Shown here: piece by piece, positions 7,541 to 17,300 of the stretch
How the letters are laid out: each line of letters starts with the position of its first letter
Numbering within the stretch: position 1 is the stretch's first letter
NCBI RefSeq assembly: GCF_900105945.1
Contig: NZ_FNSO01000004.1
Coordinates: 4,216,001 to 4,280,000, forward strand
Reading direction: 5' to 3'
DNA: 64,000 nt
Source: Amycolatopsis tolypomycina
Lineage (GTDB): Bacteria; Actinomycetota; Actinomycetes; Mycobacteriales; Pseudonocardiaceae
The notes under the pieces: generated by a model
Database searches by the model: none
Told to the model about the DNA's origin: nothing
The model's input: only the letters and a program-made list of their open reading frames with translations
Made by a program: the position numbers and the translations under genes

Positions 7541-8749
7541 TCAGCAGTTCGCCGGAGCCGGTTCCCCGTTGAACCGCTTGACGATCCATTGGTGCGCGTC
7601 GGCGTTGCCGGCGAGAATGCCACTGGCGTGCTCGGCCACGTAGGTCGTCCACTGCTCACGGACCCCGGCCGCGCAGTACGCCCGGTGCAACGCTTCCGCC
7701 TGCGGCGTGTTCACGATTTCGTCGACGCTCGCGTGGTACTGGAACACGGGCACCCGCGGCGGGTTCGCGCCCAGCTTGTTCTGCGCGAGCCGCGCCTGCC
7801 ACTGCGGTGTCCCCAGCGGGTTCGACGTCGTGAAATCGCTGATCTTCTTGAAGGAATAGTTCAGCAGCAGTTCCGCTGTGCACGCGTTCTTCTTCGCGTC
7901 GGCGAGCTGCTGACGGCCGGTTTCGTTGAGGAACGAATCGAGCCGCAAATCCGGGTACGCCGCGTCCAGACCGACCGCGGCGAAGGCCAGGAACCCGAAG
8001 CCGAGGTAGCCGTCGAGACCCTTCGAGACCTCCGTCAGGTCGGCCGGGACACCGCCCGCGACGACGCCGACGACGTTCAGCTCCGGCGCGTACGCGGGCT
8101 GCTTCTCCCCGGCCCACATCGATCCGCCGCCGCCCTGCGAGTAGCCCTGGAAGATCACCTTGGCGCCGCGGGACAGCCGGGTGGCCGGCAGGTCCTGCGC
8201 CGCGCGCACCGAGTCGATCACGGCCGGGCCCATGGACTGCCCGGTGATGTAGGTCGGCACGGTCGCCGGCGAATAGCCCTCGTAGTCGGTCACGGCGACC
8301 GCGTAGCCGCTGGACAGCGAGTCGTTGATGGCCGGCTGGTCGTACAGCGTGCCGCGTTCCATCGCCTTCGACGCCGTGCACTTGAACGCCGGGCCCTGCG
8401 TGCCGACGGCGTAGCCGATGATCGGCGCCCTGGCCGGGTCGACGCCCTTGGGCACGAGGATCGTGCCGGTCACGGCGTTCCGGTTCCCGAGCGCGTTGGT
8501 CGAGAGGTACATGACCTGCCAGGCGTCGGCGTTGAGCGCGTTCAGCAGCGGTACCGTGGGCCGCCAGCGGATGACGTCACCCGGTTTGCCTGCCGGGAGC
8601 GGCGACGGCGGGGTGTAGAACGAGTCGTCGAACGGTCCGGGCAGCAGCGGCGCCGCGCCGGCGGGCGGGCTCGCGGCCGCCACGCCCAGCGCCACCAGGC
8701 AGCAGGTCAGGAGCGCCGAAAGCACGGCACGACAACGGGCAGGCTTCAC
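7541..8749 (-). CDS. Secreted lipase (LIP family, Candida antarctica lipase A type)
   Basis: About 402 residues with a signal peptide (ALLTCCLVALGVAAASPPAGA). The secretory-lipase fold carries YAVGTQGP, the TDYEGYS segment, the nucleophile elbow GYSQGGG, Asp in HASVDEIV and a C-terminal His in VAEHASG or DAHQWI. Of several in-frame starts (TTG 8761, GTG 8752, GTG 8749), GTG 8749 has the best spacing to GGAGG. It is the last gene of the lipid operon, 30 bp after the Ag85-like esterase, and ends at the strong hairpin. It probably hydrolyses or transfers acyl groups of exported lipids; the substrate is inferred. Confidence 0.85.
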   Translation of the reverse strand: MKPARCRAVLSALLTCCLVALGVAAASPPAGAAPLLPGPFDDSFYTPPSPLPAGKPGDVIRWRPTVPLLNALNADAWQVMYLSTNALGNRNAVTGTILVPKGVDPARAPIIGYAVGTQGPAFKCTASKAMERGTLYDQPAINDSLSSGYAVAVTDYEGYSPATVPTYITGQSMGPAVIDSVRAAQDLPATRLSRGAKVIFQGYSQGGGGSMWAGEKQPAYAPELNVVGVVAGGVPADLTEVSKGLDGYLGFGFLAFAAVGLDAAYPDLRLDSFLNETGRQQLADAKKNACTAELLLNYSFKKISDFTTSNPLGTPQWQARLAQNKLGANPPRVPVFQYHASVDEIVNTPQAEALHRAYCAAGVREQWTTYVAEHASGILAGNADAHQWIVKRFNGEPAPANC

Positions 8750-8779
8750 CACAACCTCCAAACGGGGAAAGGGAACCGC

Positions 8780-9751
8780 TCAGGCCGGGAGGCCGAGCGC
8801 GCCGGCCAGGACCGGCCAGGACTGGTGCAGGGCCCGCTGCCAGTACGGCCAGCTGTGCGTGCCGGGCCCGTAGTAGTCGACGGTCGCCGGGATGCCGGCG
8901 GTCCGCAGGCGGTCGGTGAAGCTGCGGGACGACATCTCCGCCGTCGACTCCAGGAAGTCCGCCTGGTTCGGCGGATCGAGCGGCCCGGTCTGCCCGTTGC
9001 CGCAAGAGACGTAGAGCGCGGTGCCGCGCAGCTGGTCGACGTGGTCGTACGGGTTGTTGGCCGTCCAGAGCGTCTTCAACCCGAACGCGTCGCCCCAGAG
9101 GTTGAGGTAGTTGTAGAACCCGGCGCGCGCCAGGATGCCGATGATCCAGACCGGGAGCCCCGGGTAGAGCGTGTTCGGCACCCCGCTGTAGGAGGCGGCC
9201 GCGCCGAACATCCCCGGGTGCTTGAACGCGTACGCCATCGCGCCGTACCCGCCGATCGACAGCCCGGCGACCGCGCGGCGCGTGCCACCGCGGTAGCCGC
9301 GTTCGACGATCTGGCGCACCTCGGCGGTGTGGAAGGTGTCCCAGTCCGGGGTGTTCCAGAGGCCGAGGTTCCACCACTTCGTGTACATCCCCGCGGCCCC
9401 GTCCGTCGGCATCACGACCAGCGCGTCCTTGGCCGCGGTGAACGCCTTGACGTCGGTGAACTGGTCCCACGAGCGGTAGTCGACCGGCTCGCAGCAGCCG
9501 TGCAGCAGGTACAGCACGGGCCAGGTCCGGGTCGGCTGCGCCGCCCAGCCGGACGGCACGAGCAGCCGCACCATCCCGGTGGTGCCCAGTGCGGGCGAGC
9601 TGATCTGCAGGTCGACGGTCCGGGCGTCCAGCCAGGTTTCCTGGACGACTTTCGCGCCGTCGTCGGCCACGGCCGGGCTCGCCTGGGCCGGCGCCACGGC
9701 ACTGGCGAGCAGGAGGACGACGGAAGACGCCAGCACGGCGATCCGCTTCAT
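8780..9751 (-). CDS. Antigen 85-like secreted esterase/acyltransferase
   Basis: 323 residues: a signal peptide (cleavage near AQAS, residue 25), then an esterase D/antigen 85 alpha/beta hydrolase. Visible are YLLHGCCEP, the nucleophile elbow GLSIGGYGA with Ser165, and a C-terminal GPGTHSWPYWQ carrying the catalytic His in the same setting as Ag85 GTHSWEYW. In mycobacteria, Ag85 enzymes transfer mycoloyl groups between trehalose and arabinogalactan. Here the gene starts nine bases after the AccD4-like gene, in one operon with the Pks13-like PKS. It may therefore transfer that PKS product at the cell surface. A plain esterase is the alternative. Confidence 0.83.
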   Translation of the reverse strand: MKRIAVLASSVVLLLASAVAPAQASPAVADDGAKVVQETWLDARTVDLQISSPALGTTGMVRLLVPSGWAAQPTRTWPVLYLLHGCCEPVDYRSWDQFTDVKAFTAAKDALVVMPTDGAAGMYTKWWNLGLWNTPDWDTFHTAEVRQIVERGYRGGTRRAVAGLSIGGYGAMAYAFKHPGMFGAAASYSGVPNTLYPGLPVWIIGILARAGFYNYLNLWGDAFGLKTLWTANNPYDHVDQLRGTALYVSCGNGQTGPLDPPNQADFLESTAEMSSRSFTDRLRTAGIPATVDYYGPGTHSWPYWQRALHQSWPVLAGALGLPA

Positions 9752-9760
9752 GGTGACTCC

Positions 9761-11341
9761 TCAGAGGGGGATGTTCCCGTGTTTCCGGGCCGGCAGGCTC
9801 TGGCGTTTGGTGCGCAGCGCCCGCAGTGCCCGCGCCACCTGGAGGCGGGTCTGCGACGGCGTCACGACCTGGTCGACGTACCCGCGCTCGGCGGCCAGGT
9901 AGGGGCCGCCGTGGCGCTTGCGGTACTCGTCGGTGAGCCGGCGGTGGGCCGCGTCGCGCTCTTCCGGCGGCAACGCGGCCAGCTCGCGCCGGTAGAGCAC
10001 GCGCGCAGCGCCTTCGGCACCCATCACCGCGATCTCCGCGGTCGGCCAGGCCAGCACGGCGTCGGCGCCGAGGTGCTTGGAGCCCATCACGGCGTAGCCG
10101 CCGCCGTAGGCCTTGCGGACCACCACGGTCACCTTCGGCACGGTCGCCTCGGCGTAGGCGTAGATCAGCTTGGCGCCGCGGCGGATGATCCCGGCGCGTT
10201 CCTGATCCGTGCCCGGCAGGTAACCCGGGACATCGGCCAGGGTGAGCAGCGGGATCGAGAACGCGTCGCAGAAGCGCACGAACCGCGCCGCCTTCTCCGA
10301 CGCGTCGATGTCGAGCACGCCGGCCTGGTGCCGCGGCTGGTTCGCCACGACGCCGACCGTGTGGCCCTGCACCCGGGCGAAGGCGCAGATGATGTTGGCC
10401 GCGAAAGCGCCGTGCACCTCGGTGAACTCGCCGTCGTCGACCAGCGCGGCGATCAGCTCGGCCATGTCGTAGGTCTGGTGCGGCGAGTCGGGCACCAGCC
10501 GGTCGAGCGCGAGGTCGGCGGCGGTGAGCCCGGCGCTGCTGTCGTCGGCGTAGGCGGGCGCGGGGTCGAGGTTGTTGGCGGGCAGGTAGCCGAGCAGCGT
10601 CTTGACCCAGTCGACGGCGTCCTCCTCGTCGGCCGCGCGGTGGTGGGCGTTGCCGGCGACCTCGCTCTGCACGGCCGCGCCGCCGAGCTCCTGCGCGGTG
10701 ACGCGCTCGCCGGTGACGGCGTGCACGACGTCCGGGCCGGTGACGAACATGTGCGAGGTGTCGTCGACCATCACGGTGAAGTCGGTCATCGCGGGCGCGT
10801 AGACCGCGCCGCCGGCGCACGGGCCCATGATCATCGAGATCTGCGGGACGACCCCGGAGGCGTGCGCGGTCCGGCGGCCGAGCTCGGCGTAGTACGCCAG
10901 CGAGACGACGCCTTCCTGGATGCGCGCGCCGCCGGAGTCGTTGATCCCGACGACCGGGCAGCCGAGCGTCATGGCCAGGTCCATCAGCTTGAGGACCTTT
11001 TCGCCGGAGACCTCCCCGAGGCTGCCGCCGAAGACGCTGAAGTCCTGCGAGAAGACGCAGACCTGCCGCCCGTCGACGGTGCCGTGCCCGGTGACGATGC
11101 CGTCGCCCCACGGCCGGTTCGTGTCCGTCCCGAACTCGGTGCACCGGTGCCGCGCGAACTGGTCGAGCTCCACGAAGGACCCGGGGTCGAGCAGCAGCCC
11201 GATCCGTTCCCGCGCGGTCAGCTTCCCTTTGGCGTGCTGCCGGTCGACGGCTCGCTTTTCGGCGATCCGCACGGCTTCGTCCTGCCGGGCGGCGAGATCG
11301 GCGATCCGGAAGGCGGTGGTCGGGGTGAGCTCGTCCATCAC
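9761..11341 (-). CDS. accD4: AccD4-like acyl-CoA carboxylase carboxyltransferase (beta) subunit
   Basis: 526 residues, two crotonase-like halves of a carboxyltransferase: N-half DSGGARIQEGV and GPCAGGAVYAP oxyanion region, C-half LADVPGYLPG...YGGGYAVMGSKHLGAD. In mycolate producers, AccD4 with AccA3 carboxylates a long-chain acyl-CoA to give the 2-carboxyacyl-CoA extender used by Pks13. The gene follows the Pks13-like PKS with a 1-4 bp overlap (GTG 11341 or ATG 11338 at GTGATG), the order found in mycobacteria. No biotin carboxylase subunit lies in the window, so a shared AccA must be encoded elsewhere. Propionyl-CoA carboxylase activity is an alternative. Confidence 0.85.
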   Translation of the reverse strand: MMDELTPTTAFRIADLAARQDEAVRIAEKRAVDRQHAKGKLTARERIGLLLDPGSFVELDQFARHRCTEFGTDTNRPWGDGIVTGHGTVDGRQVCVFSQDFSVFGGSLGEVSGEKVLKLMDLAMTLGCPVVGINDSGGARIQEGVVSLAYYAELGRRTAHASGVVPQISMIMGPCAGGAVYAPAMTDFTVMVDDTSHMFVTGPDVVHAVTGERVTAQELGGAAVQSEVAGNAHHRAADEEDAVDWVKTLLGYLPANNLDPAPAYADDSSAGLTAADLALDRLVPDSPHQTYDMAELIAALVDDGEFTEVHGAFAANIICAFARVQGHTVGVVANQPRHQAGVLDIDASEKAARFVRFCDAFSIPLLTLADVPGYLPGTDQERAGIIRRGAKLIYAYAEATVPKVTVVVRKAYGGGYAVMGSKHLGADAVLAWPTAEIAVMGAEGAARVLYRRELAALPPEERDAAHRRLTDEYRKRHGGPYLAAERGYVDQVVTPSQTRLQVARALRALRTKRQSLPARKHGNIPL

Positions 11342-14300
11342 CGCACCACCGCCCCGAGCCGGTCGGCCAGCACGTGCACGTGCGGCGGGTCGATCATCGA
11401 GACGTGGTCACCCGGGACCCGCACGACTTCGAGGTCCGTGCAGTGTTCGTCCCAGCCGAGGGTGTCGTCGGTGCGCAGGTAGCGGGGGTCCAGCGCGGTG
11501 GTGAGCGGGTGGGGTTGTCCGGCCCGCAGCAGGACGACACGTCCGCCGTAGCGCCGCGGTGTGTAGCGTTCCGCCACCCGGGCGTCCACATAGGACTCGT
11601 ATTGGTGTTTGAGCACGCCTTCGCCGAGGTCCGGCACCTGCTCGGCCAGCTTGGTCATCACCCAGCGGAGCTGCGCGTCCTCGTCCAGGTTCGCGAGGTC
11701 GGCGCGGGGCACCGCGAACGGGACGCCGTAGGTGCGGGAGATGTGGCCGGCGAACCGGTCGAAGCGGTCGAGCAGTTCGTCGGCCGGCGTGCCGGTGGCG
11801 GGCAGCGGCAGGATGGTGTCGATGAGGAAGACGAGTTCGGTGGGTTTCAGGTGGCGCGCGGTCTCGTAGGCGAGGCAGCCGCCGAACGACCAGCCGCCCA
11901 GCCGGTAGGGACCGTGGGGCTGGACGCCCCGGATCAGCTCGGCGTACCGGGCGGCTTTGGTTTCGACGGTGGTCAGGTCGTCGAGCCGTTCGAGCGCGTA
12001 GACCGGCGGGCCTTCCGGGAGCAACCGGGCGAGTTCGCGGTAGACGTTGGCGGTGCCGCCGGCCGGGTGGAAGAGGAAGACGGGATCGGCGACACCGTCA
12101 CGCAGGAGCCGCACGGGACCACCCCCGTGGCCTTCGAGTTCCGCCCGCAGGAGATCGGCCATGGCGGCGATGGTGGGGGTGGCGAAGAGCCGGGCCGGTG
12201 CGGGGACGGCGGTGAGGTGTTCGGCGAAGGCGGCGTGCAGCCGGCGGGCTTGGGTGGCGTCGCCGCCGAAGGGCTCGTGGACGCTCGGTTCGGGGGTGCC
12301 GAGGATGGCGCGCCAGTGCCGGGCGACCCAGCGCTCGGCGGGATCCCGCGGTCCGACGGCAATCGGTGCAGCAGCTCCAGCCGACTCGGTGACCACGGGC
12401 TCGGCGAGCTTCCGCGGCGCGACGGCGACAGGTGCAGGAGCTCCGGCCGACTCGGCGACTTCCCGCGACCCGGCACCAGCTCCGGCCGACTCGGCAACCT
12501 CCCCCGTCCCGCCGGCCGGCGCGTCCGGCCCGAACCCGGCCTGCTCGGCAAGGTACCCGGCCAGCTCGGCCAAGCTCGCCCCCCGCAGCAGCAACGGAAT
12601 CGGCAGCGGCACCCCGAAGTCCTGTTCCACCGCACCGCGCGCCCGCATCGCCGACAGCGAATCCAGCCCCAGCCGCGTCAACGGCACCGTCCGGTCGACC
12701 TCCGCCAAGCCCAGCAGGTCCGCGACCAGCCCCGCCAGGTGATCGCCGATCGCCGTGCGGGCAGCTTCCGGTGTCGCCGAACGCAGGGCGTCCAATCCGT
12801 CCCATGTGGACGATTCCGCCGGCGGGGAGAACAGGCCGAAGAACGGCCGCTCCCCCAGCCGTGGGAACAGCGCGAGCACCGTCTCCGAGTCCACCCGGGC
12901 CACGCCGGTCGCGCCGCGGTCGCGTGCCAGCACGAACTCCAGCGCCGCCAGCGCTTCCTCGGTGCCGAGCGGGTCCAGCACCGGGTTGGCCGCCCCGGCT
13001 GCCGCGCCGACCTCGCCCCAGGCGCCCCAGCCGATCGTCGCCGCCGGGAGGCCGTGTGCGCGGCGCCACGCGACCAGCGCGTCGGCCCAGGCGTTCGCCG
13101 TCGCGTAGGCCGCTTGGCCCGGCGAGCCGAACAACGCGGCCGCCGACGAGTACACCAGCCACCAGTCGAGGTCGTGCCCCGCGGTCGCTTCGTGCAGGCG
13201 CCACGCGCCCAGCGCCTTCGGCCGCCACACGGCCTCGAGCGCGTCGGCGTCGAGACTGATCGCGGCGCCGTCGGCCAGGACACCGGCGGCGTGCAGCACC
13301 CCGCGCAGCGGCACGCCCCCGTCGACGGCCACCGCGACCAGCGTCTCGGCCGTCCCCGGCGCGGCGATGTCGCCCGGCACCACCCGGACGTCGACGCCGA
13401 GCTCGCCGAGCCCGGGATCGGCGGCGTGCCTGCTGTTCAGCACCAGCCGCGTCGCGCCCCGCGCGGCCAGCCACTTCGCGGCCGCCAGGCCCAGCCCGCC
13501 GAGGCCGCCGGTGATGACGTACGCGCCGTCGCGGACCGGCTCCCGCACCGGGTCGCCGGCAGCGGGACGGCCCAGCCGCCGCACGTACCGCACGCCACCG
13601 CGCCAGGCGATTTCGTCGTCCGGCCCGTCGGCGCGGATCTCGTCATGGAGCCGGTCGGTGCCGTCGAGGTGGCTGACGCGCAGTTCGGGGTGCTCGAAGG
13701 CCAGCACGCGCACGAGCCCGCGCAGCGCGGCCAGTCCGGGGTCGCCCGGCTCTCCCGGTTTGATGGCGTGTGCACCATCGCTCACCAGCCACAACCGCGG
13801 CGCCACGGGGAGTTCGGCCAGTTCGGCGACGACGCCGGACAGGGTTTCGACGAGCCTCGCGCCTCGCACGGGGTCGGGTTCGGCGACGACTCCGGCCAAC
13901 GTCGCGCCGCGCACAGGGTCGAGCTCGGCGGCAGCTCCGGCCAACGTCGCGCCATGCGCCGGGTCCCGCTCAGCGGCAGCTCCGGCCAACCTCGCGCCAC
14001 ACGCCGGGTCCCGCTCGGCAGCGTCGCCGGCCAGGGGCTCGACCCCACCACCGAGCAGGGCGAGGACCGCGGTCGGTTCCCCGTCGCGCAGCAGCTTCGC
14101 GAGTTCAGCACGGTCGCCGAGGCGGGCGGTCCGGACGTCCTCACCCGGGAACTCCCGGTCGTCCTCGGACAGCACGATCCAGCGCTGCGCACGCTCGGGC
14201 CCGCGGGGGCGCCCCCCGTTTTCCACTCTACCGGCCGGCACCGACAATTCCGGCGCGGCGGGCAGCGGCACCGGCTGCCAGGCCGCCTCGAACAGCAGGC

Positions 14301-17300
14301 GCGTCACCGCCGCGTCGCGGTAGGGGCGGCAGTAGACGTCGCGGAACTCGACCAGGACCGCGTCGGTGGCGTCGACCAGCTGGACGCTGCCGAGCACGCC
14401 GTCGCCGGACTCCTGGAGGACCGCGTCCACCCGCACTCCGCGGCGGGGGTCGCCGGCGATCAGCACCTCGCCCATGCTGAGCGGGAGGTACAGCACCTCC
14501 GCGTCGCCGACCGCCGCGGCCAGGGCGTGCAGGCAGGCGTCGGCGAGTGCCGGGTGCAGCACGTACGCGGGGTGGTCGCTTTCCGGCTGGGCGATCGACG
14601 CCGACGCGCGGCCCGGTGCGGCGACCACCCGGCGCAGGCCGCGGAAGGCCGGGCCGTAGGACTGGCCCAGCTCCGCCAGCGCGCGGTAGACGTCGAACGG
14701 TTCCCCGGTCGTTTCCCCGAACGGTGCCGACGGCGTGCCGCCCGTGGCGAGTCGCGCGGTGGCGTGCCGGACCCACGATCCGGCTCGCGTGTGGACGCTC
14801 AGCTCGGTCCCGCGCAGGCTCGTCGTCACCTCCGTGTGTTCGCCGAGCGGAAGGACCTCCTGCAGTTCGAGGTCGCGGACGCGGCCGCCCGGTCCGGCGG
14901 CGGCGAGCGCGAGTTCGAGGAACCCGGTGGCCGGGAACACCGGGGTGTCCCCGACGGTGTGGCCGGCCAGCCACGGCAGCGCGGCGATCCCGACGTCACC
15001 GCGCCACAGGTGACCGCCGCCGGGGTCCTCGATGTGCACGCCGAGCAGCGGGTGCGTCCCGGCGGCGCGGACGGCCGGGCGCGGCCAGAAGCGTTCGTGC
15101 CGCCAGACCGGGCCGGGCAGCTCGACCGGCGGCGTCTGCGGGCGGCCGGCCGGCACTCCGGGACGGCTCAGCGCGAGGTTGTCACCGCCGAGCACGTGCA
15201 GCCGGGCGAGGCTGGTGAGGAACGCCGTCCGCTCGTCGATCCGGCGGCTCGCCGAGGGCAGGCCGAGCACACCGGACTGCTCGATAGCGGCGAGGGCCAC
15301 CGGGTGCGGGGAGATCTCGACGAAGACCGTGTGCCCGTCGGCGGCCGCGGCGGCCAGTGCCTGGCTGAACCGCACCGGGCGGCGCAGGTTCGCCGCCCAG
15401 TACTCGGCGTCGAAGGTGGGCTGATCGTCGGAAACGCTGCTGTAGCACCGGATTTCGGGCGTTGCGGGAGTCAGCCCGGCGATCGCGGCGCGGAACGGGC
15501 CGAGCACCGGCTCGACGGCGGCGGAGTGCCCGGCCCCGCCGACCGGCAGCCTGCGGGCGAGCCTGCCGAGGCCTTCGGCGTGCGCGACCACGGCGTCGAC
15601 GCGGTCGGCGGCCCCGCTGACGGTGCACTGGGTCGGCGAGGCGTAGACGGCGATGGTGACGTCGGGGAAGGCCGCGAGCTCGGCGGGCGTGAGTTCGACG
15701 ACGGCCATGGCCCCGCCACCGCGTTCGTCGAGTTCGGCGAGCAGCCGGGCGCGGGCGGCCATGACCCTGAGGCCGCCGGCGACATCGAGCGCCCCGGCCA
15801 CGACGGCGGCGGCGACCTCGCCCATCGAGTGCCCGAGCACAGCTGCGGGGACGACGTCGTGCGCCCGCCACAGGGCGGCCAGGGCGAGCTGCATCCCGAA
15901 CAGGGCGAGCTGGGTCGCGGCGAGGTCGGGGAGGTCGTGTTCGAGGGCTTCGCGCAGGGAGAACCCGGCTTCGGCGCGGAAGACGGGGTCGAGGGCCTCG
16001 ATTTCGGCCCGGAAGGCGGGCTCGGCTCCCAGCAACAGCCGGCCCATCCCGGACCACTGCGAGCCATAACCCGAGAAAACGAAGACGACACCGCGCTCGC
16101 CCCAGCGCCCCAATGTGGCGTTGGGTGCGCTCAACGCACCGAACGCCACATTGGGTGCGTCAGACGCACCGAACGCCACATTGGGGCGCTCGGTACCGGC
16201 CGCCAGCGAACGCAGAGCCTCCACCACTTCACCCCGGCTCTCGCCGACCACCGCTCCGCGTACCGGCAGGTGCTCCCGCCGGTGCGCCAGGGTCGCCGCG
16301 ACGGCGTCCAGGGGTGCCTCGCTCTCCTCCAGCCACTCCGCCAGCTCGCCCGCCCGTGCCCGCAGCACCTCCGCCGACCGGGCCGACAGCGCGAACACCT
16401 GCGGCCCACCGGCGCCCGCCCGGGGCGGGAACGCCGCCGCCGGCCACTCCTCCAGCACCACGTGCGCGTTGGTCCCGCCGAAGCCGAACGCCGACACGCC
16501 CGCCCGCGCCGTCCCCGAGTACCGCGGCCAGTCCGTCCCCGTTGCCACCACGCGCAACGCCGTGAAGTCGATGTGCGGGTTCGGCTCGCGGAAGTGCAGG
16601 CTCGGCGGCAGCCGCCGGTGCGTCATCGCCAGCACCACCTTGAGCAGCCCGGTGATCCCGGCCGCGCCTTCGAGGTGGCCCAGGTTGCTCTTCACCGAAC
16701 CGATCAGCAACGGACGCTCCGGCGCCCGTCGCTCCCCGAGCACCGCCGCCAGCGCGCCCGCTTCCAGCGGGTCACCCAGCGGTGTCCCGGTCCCGTGCGC
16801 TTCGACGTAGTCCACAGAGGACGGATCGACGCCTGCCGTGGCGTAGGCGTCGCGCAGCAACGCCGCCTGGGCTTCCGGGTTCGGCGCCGTCAGGCCGTTG
16901 GACCGGCCGTCGGAATTCACCGCGCTGCCGCGGATCACCGCCAGCACCCGGTCGCCGCGGGCCGCCCGCAGGGGCTTCAGCACGACCACGCCGCAGCCTT
17001 CGCCGCGGGCGATGCCGTCGGCTCCGGCGTCGAACGGCTTGCAGCGGCCGTCCGCGGCCAGCACGCCGGCCCGGTGGAACCCGGCCGTGATGCCCGGGGA
17101 GAGCAGGACGTTCACCCCGGCGACCAGCGCGAGCTCGCTCTCGCCGCGGCGCAGGCTCTGCACCGCCTGGTGCACCGCCACCAGCGACGACGAACACGCG
17201 GTGTCCAGCGTGAGACTCGGCCCGCGCAGGTCGAGCAGGTACGACAGCCGGTTCGCCGCGATGCTCGCCGCCGCGCCCGTGCCGGACCAGACGTCGACCC

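Noticed and set aside
6800..11482. A 1560-codon plus-strand frame across the cutinase, lipase, esterase and AccD4-like genes
   Set aside because: It crosses a terminator and four real genes, with low-complexity Arg/Gly/His composition and no recognisable domain.
13848..14037. The 45-bp repeats as a CRISPR array
   Set aside because: Units are contiguous with no unique spacers, stay in frame within the PKS and encode a periodic peptide.
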